Source of the DNA: a virus
Length of the DNA: 23,174 nt
Virus record (IMG/VR): IMGVR_UViG_3300030118_006297
Coordinates: 1-23,174 of that record
Strand: one strand, 5' to 3'
The translations under genes and the position numbers were made by a program. Shown here in pieces: positions 20,307 to 23,174 of the stretch. Below the pieces are notes generated by a model. It was not told the origin of the DNA. It worked only from the letters and a program-made list of their open reading frames with translations, and searched no databases. Numbering within the stretch: the first letter of the stretch is position 1; the number at the start of each line of letters is the position of its first letter.

Positions 20307-23174
20307 TATGTTACACCTCCACCTGATACGAAGAATGTATTAGTGCTGACACAAACTAACGTGCAGAGACCCTTTGCTGCTAAAGTTCTATTTCCTGTTT
20401 GAGTTGTACCTGTTAAGTAAAGTGTTACACCACTTCCCTGTAGAATACTAAATTGTGCATTAGATATATTAGCAACTGATACTGCATCGCCAGGACTAAA
20501 AACTCCTGAAAGAATGCTTAAATCTCCAGTTGTCATTGTTATTAATTTACCATTATCAGATGCCACTGCCGAATAACCTGATGTTCTAGCATTTACTGTC
20601 ATCGAACCAGATTGTCCTGCTTCTCCCTTTTCTCCCTTCTGTCCTGATGCACCGATTGAAACCCATTGTGCAGACGGAGATCCAACACCATCATCATAAT
20701 ATATGTGCAGATCACCATCATCAGTGTCCCACCACATGTCACCATCATTTGGTGATCCTGGTGGACTTGAAGATGTAGTGACATTTGATCCTATGGATGA
20801 TGCAGGAGTAAATGTTAATCCATTTGCACTACTATTGACCACCACTAATTTATTTGCATCACCAGAATAATTTGATGGTGTATCATCTAAATCTGTAAAG
20901 TTACCTGTAATACCACTTAAAGGAATTGTAGTTGTTAAGTTAGATAATGAACCAGTTCTACCTATTGTTAGAGTGCCACTACTGAATGATACTGAATCTA
21001 CATAATTATCGGTATTTGTGTCTGAGGATGAAAATGTAATTTGTCCATCATTATTTCTTGTAATTGTTACATTTGTTCCACCAACCAATCTAACTGTATC
21101 ATCTGTTCCAGATGAGGCATCTAAAAATAAATTGGGATTATTATTAGAACCAGAAACCTGTTGTGCCTTTAGTAAATAAGTAGTATTAACGTTTGAGGGA
21201 TCAGTCCACGACCATCCTGATCCAGAACCACCAGATATTAATATTTGTCCAGAATTACCCACATCACCACTACTTTGTGTTTGCAATTGATGTATTTGTG
21301 TAATGTATGAGTAAAGTATATTTTGAGATGGATTGTATGTTAATCTAGTGGTCTCACTTTCAGTCTTTAAAGTTTTTAGCGTATTATCAGCAGTAGAATC
21401 AACAAATACAAGTGGATGTACAGCGTCACCGCTATCTTGTCTTGTGAGAACTGTATTTGATCCACTAACAGCAGCACCACCAATTGTTATCTTACCATCA
21501 TTAGTTCTATTAACAGTTACACCATCAGAACCTGCAAATTCAACTGTATCTGCGTTTGATCCTCCTGTAGTCTGCAGAGTTAATAAGGGATTTTGATTTG
21601 ATCCAGAATTTTGTAATGACTTTAATAAGTATTCAGTATTTGTATCAGTGTTAGTATCAGTGGATGAAAATGTAATTTGCCCATCATTATCCCTAGTGAT
21701 ACTTACATTTGTTCCACCAACCAATCTAACTGTATCATCTGTTCCAGATGAGGCATCTAAAAATAAATTGGGATTATTATTAGAACCAGAAACCTGTTGT
21801 GCTTTCAATAAGTAAGTTGTGTTAGTATTAGTATCAGTAGAAGAAATGGTAAGTTTATTTGCATTATTTCTAGTAACAGTAACATTTGTTCCACCTGCTA
21901 TCTCTATGTCATCATTACCAGAGGCATCTGATGGGTCTAATCTTATTTTTGTTGTTCCTGATGGTACACTTAAATCATAAGTTGTATTATTATCATCAGC
22001 AAAAATAACTGCATTTCCAGCACCATTGACTTTAAGAGTTTTATTTGCAGTAAATGAGGAAGGAGTATCAGTAAGACCTATAAATGTGTTGTTACTTCCA
22101 GAACCAGTATCAGTGTTAGTGATTGTTAATTTATTCGCATTATTTCTGGTGACAGAAATTCCAGTACCACCTGCTATCTCTATGTCATCATTACCAGAGG
22201 CATCTGATGGGTCTAATCTTATTTTTGTTGTTCCTGATGGGACTAATAAATCATAAGTCACAACTGAGGGTAAACTATTCCAAATAGGTGCACTTGACGC
22301 ACCTTGACTTGTCAATACTTGACCTGATGTTCCATAGTTAGCACCACTCAAACCAATTTGACCCGATGAACCTATTTGAAATTTTACACTACCCCCTGTG
22401 AACATTTCAATACCAGCACTTCCTACATTTCCAGCGTGTAGTCTTGTAATGCCAGGATTTGATGAATGTTCATTTCCATGAACTAACAAATATCCACCTC
22501 TACTATCTGATATTGCACCTCCACCATTTATCATTAATGCTTTATCATCACTTCCGTCACTTGTATTAGAACCAAATAATTGAATATTACCTGATGTTAA
22601 TATATCGCCACCTGATGTAATACGAAGTCTTTCATCACCAGCGGTTTCAAATGCAATTGTGTCATCTTCAGGAAATCTTATTTGTGTATCTGTGTCTCCC
22701 TCGTGTGACGCTAGTACATCTGATGTAAAAATGACACCATCACCAGATATTTTTAATTTTAAATCATTAATATTGTTTCTTAATTGCAAATAATCAACAG
22801 AGTTTGCATTACCCGTAGTTTTTTTCAGTGTTAAAGAGGGTGATGTTGTGCTTTCATTTTCAATACTAGCAAATGTTCCTGATACTAAAAATCTACCATT
22901 TTGCACTTGCACACCATCATCATTACAACGAAGTCTTTCGATACCTTCAGTTGTGACCTTGAAATGACCATCTGTTCCTGTGTCTACAACCTCTGCCTCT
23001 GTATTTCCCTCACTTATCTTATCAGTAACACCTTTATCTCCAGTTACTCCTTTATCTCCTGCTCTTAAAAAATTTAAAACGCAATTTTCTTGATTTGATG
23101 GAATATTACCAACACCATTTTGCACACCTATTATCAAATGTGTAGTGTTATCAGTGACTGATGTTACTTGAAAT
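20306..23174 (-). CDS. Collagen-motif tail-fibre-like protein, 5' end outside the window
   Basis: The frame stays open to the right edge. Codons before the TTG at 23137 read FQVTSVTDNTTH and continue the beta domain that precedes collagen triplets in the 1441-aa fibre, so the true start lies beyond 23174 and the TTG is not the start. Next come GDKGVTGDKGVT and GNTEAEVVDTGTDGHFKVTT, then the GQIGLSGANYGTSGQVLTSQG module, all shared with that fibre. Later parts hold duplicated NTTYLLKAQQVSGSNNNPN and VPSGTTKIRLDPSDAS units, a SPPGSPNDGDMWWDTDDGDL module, a short GQKGEKGEAGQ collagen stretch, and a final domain ending FFVSGGGVT. It has no S74 end. It is clearly a virion fibre of the same extended family, with a different tip. 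Confidence 0.8.
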   Translation of the reverse strand, partial: FQVTSVTDNTTHLIIGVQNGVGNIPSNQENCVLNFLRAGDKGVTGDKGVTDKISEGNTEAEVVDTGTDGHFKVTTEGIERLRCNDDGVQVQNGRFLVSGTFASIENESTTSPSLTLKKTTGNANSVDYLQLRNNINDLKLKISGDGVIFTSDVLASHEGDTDTQIRFPEDDTIAFETAGDERLRITSGGDILTSGNIQLFGSNTSDGSDDKALMINGGGAISDSRGGYLLVHGNEHSSNPGITRLHAGNVGSAGIEMFTGGSVKFQIGSSGQIGLSGANYGTSGQVLTSQGASSAPIWNSLPSVVTYDLLVPSGTTKIRLDPSDASGNDDIEIAGGTGISVTRNNANKLTITNTDTGSGSNNTFIGLTDTPSSFTANKTLKVNGAGNAVIFADDNNTTYDLSVPSGTTKIRLDPSDASGNDDIEIAGGTNVTVTRNNANKLTISSTDTNTNTTYLLKAQQVSGSNNNPNLFLDASSGTDDTVRLVGGTNVSITRDNDGQITFSSTDTNTDTNTEYLLKSLQNSGSNQNPLLTLQTTGGSNADTVEFAGSDGVTVNRTNDGKITIGGAAVSGSNTVLTRQDSGDAVHPLVFVDSTADNTLKTLKTESETTRLTYNPSQNILYSYITQIHQLQTQSSGDVGNSGQILISGGSGSGWSWTDPSNVNTTYLLKAQQVSGSNNNPNLFLDASSGTDDTVRLVGGTNVTITRNNDGQITFSSSDTNTDNYVDSVSFSSGTLTIGRTGSLSNLTTTIPLSGITGNFTDLDDTPSNYSGDANKLVVVNSSANGLTFTPASSIGSNVTTSSSPPGSPNDGDMWWDTDDGDLHIYYDDGVGSPSAQWVSIGASGQKGEKGEAGQSGSMTVNARTSGYSAVASDNGKLITMTTGDLSILSGVFSPGDAVSVANISNAQFSILQGSGVTLYLTGTTQTGNRTLAAKGLCTLVCVSTNTFFVSGGGVT
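21067..21166 (-). repeat. Exact 100-bp direct repeat, copy 1
   Basis: Identical by eye to 21703-21802. It encodes the NPNLFLDASSGTDDTVRLVG unit of the right-edge fibre. Identity at DNA level implies recent duplication or gene conversion. Confidence 0.9.
21703..21802 (-). repeat. Exact 100-bp direct repeat, copy 2
   Basis: Partner of 21067-21166, with its start 636 bp away. 636 is divisible by three, so recombination between the copies keeps the frame. Confidence 0.9.
21891..21964 (-). repeat. Exact 74-bp direct repeat, copy 1
   Basis: Identical by eye to 22167-22240. It encodes the GTTKIRLDPSDASGNDDIEI unit. The starts are 276 bp apart, a multiple of three. Confidence 0.9.
22167..22240 (-). 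repeat. Exact 74-bp direct repeat, copy 2
   Basis: Partner of 21891-21964, within the same fibre gene. Confidence 0.9.
22284..22360 (-). repeat. Second cross-gene block, copy in the right-edge fibre
   Basis: Partner of 16175-16251. Together with the 69-bp block it brackets a swappable segment in both fibre genes. Confidence 0.8.
22944..23012 (-). repeat. Cross-gene homology block, copy in the right-edge fibre
   Basis: Partner of 16934-17002. Both lie just after collagen-like triplets, at the border between the conserved N-terminal part and the variable shaft. Confidence 0.85.

Noticed and set aside
23135-23137. TTG as the start of the right-edge fibre gene
   Set aside because: The frame is open to the window edge, and the codons before it continue a domain that matches the 1441-aa fibre, so the gene is truncated by the window.
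1-23174. tRNA genes, integrase, transposase or att sites
   Set aside because: No cloverleaf-like or mobile-element signals were seen. Intergenic gaps are all under about 90 bases and are accounted for by promoters and hairpins.

Overview
The window looks like part of a T4-like marine myovirus, of the kind that infects picocyanobacteria (Prochlorococcus or Synechococcus) or SAR11. The evidence is strong AT-richness, genes packed with 1-4 base overlaps, very large tail-fibre-like proteins with collagen repeats and S74 chaperone ends, a tail-collar gene, several 2-oxoglutarate/Fe(II) (2OG) oxygenase genes, TATAAATA-like late boxes and sigma-70-like early promoters. The host cannot be named from the sequence.

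Layout. Almost everything is read right to left (minus strand). From 23174 to 3122 runs a tail/adsorption block: a 5'-truncated fibre-like protein (20306-23174), two unknown structural-type proteins (337 and 71 aa), a tail-collar fibre protein (186 aa), a 2OG oxygenase (195 aa), a tail-assembly-chaperone-like protein (78 aa), a 1441-aa collagen/repeat/S74 fibre protein, an oxygenase-like protein with an altered metal site (215 aa), a 64-aa protein with its own strong sigma-70-type promoter, a 1974-aa beta-helix/S74 protein, a 735-aa repeat protein and a 357-aa glycine-rich, adhesin-like protein. A single plus-strand 2OG oxygenase gene (2465-3121) meets this block tail to tail with no bases between the stop codons. 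Left of it a block with early-type promoters reads leftward: a PKHD-type 2OG oxygenase (184 aa), a DGRHR-motif Cys-rich protein (142 aa), an orphan N6-adenine-type DNA methyltransferase, and the N-terminus of an SF2 helicase cut by the window edge.

How the parts may work together. The right block appears to build and decorate the adsorption apparatus: fibres with self-processing ends, a chaperone-like gene, a glycine-rich tip candidate and two oxygenase-fold proteins placed among the fibre genes. One of these overlaps the stop codon of the fibre carrying eight Gly-X-Lys triplets, so post-translational hydroxylation of fibres is an attractive but untested idea. The left block looks like early nucleic-acid-handling and host-takeover genes.

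Regulation. Two promoter classes can be seen: sigma-70-like boxes with an extended TGn-TATAAT and mostly 16-nt spacers, and T4-type late boxes. Many of the predicted transcripts would be leaderless or nearly so, without a Shine-Dalgarno sequence. No tRNA, CRISPR array, transposase or integrase was seen, and no gene-free stretch exceeds about 90 bases.
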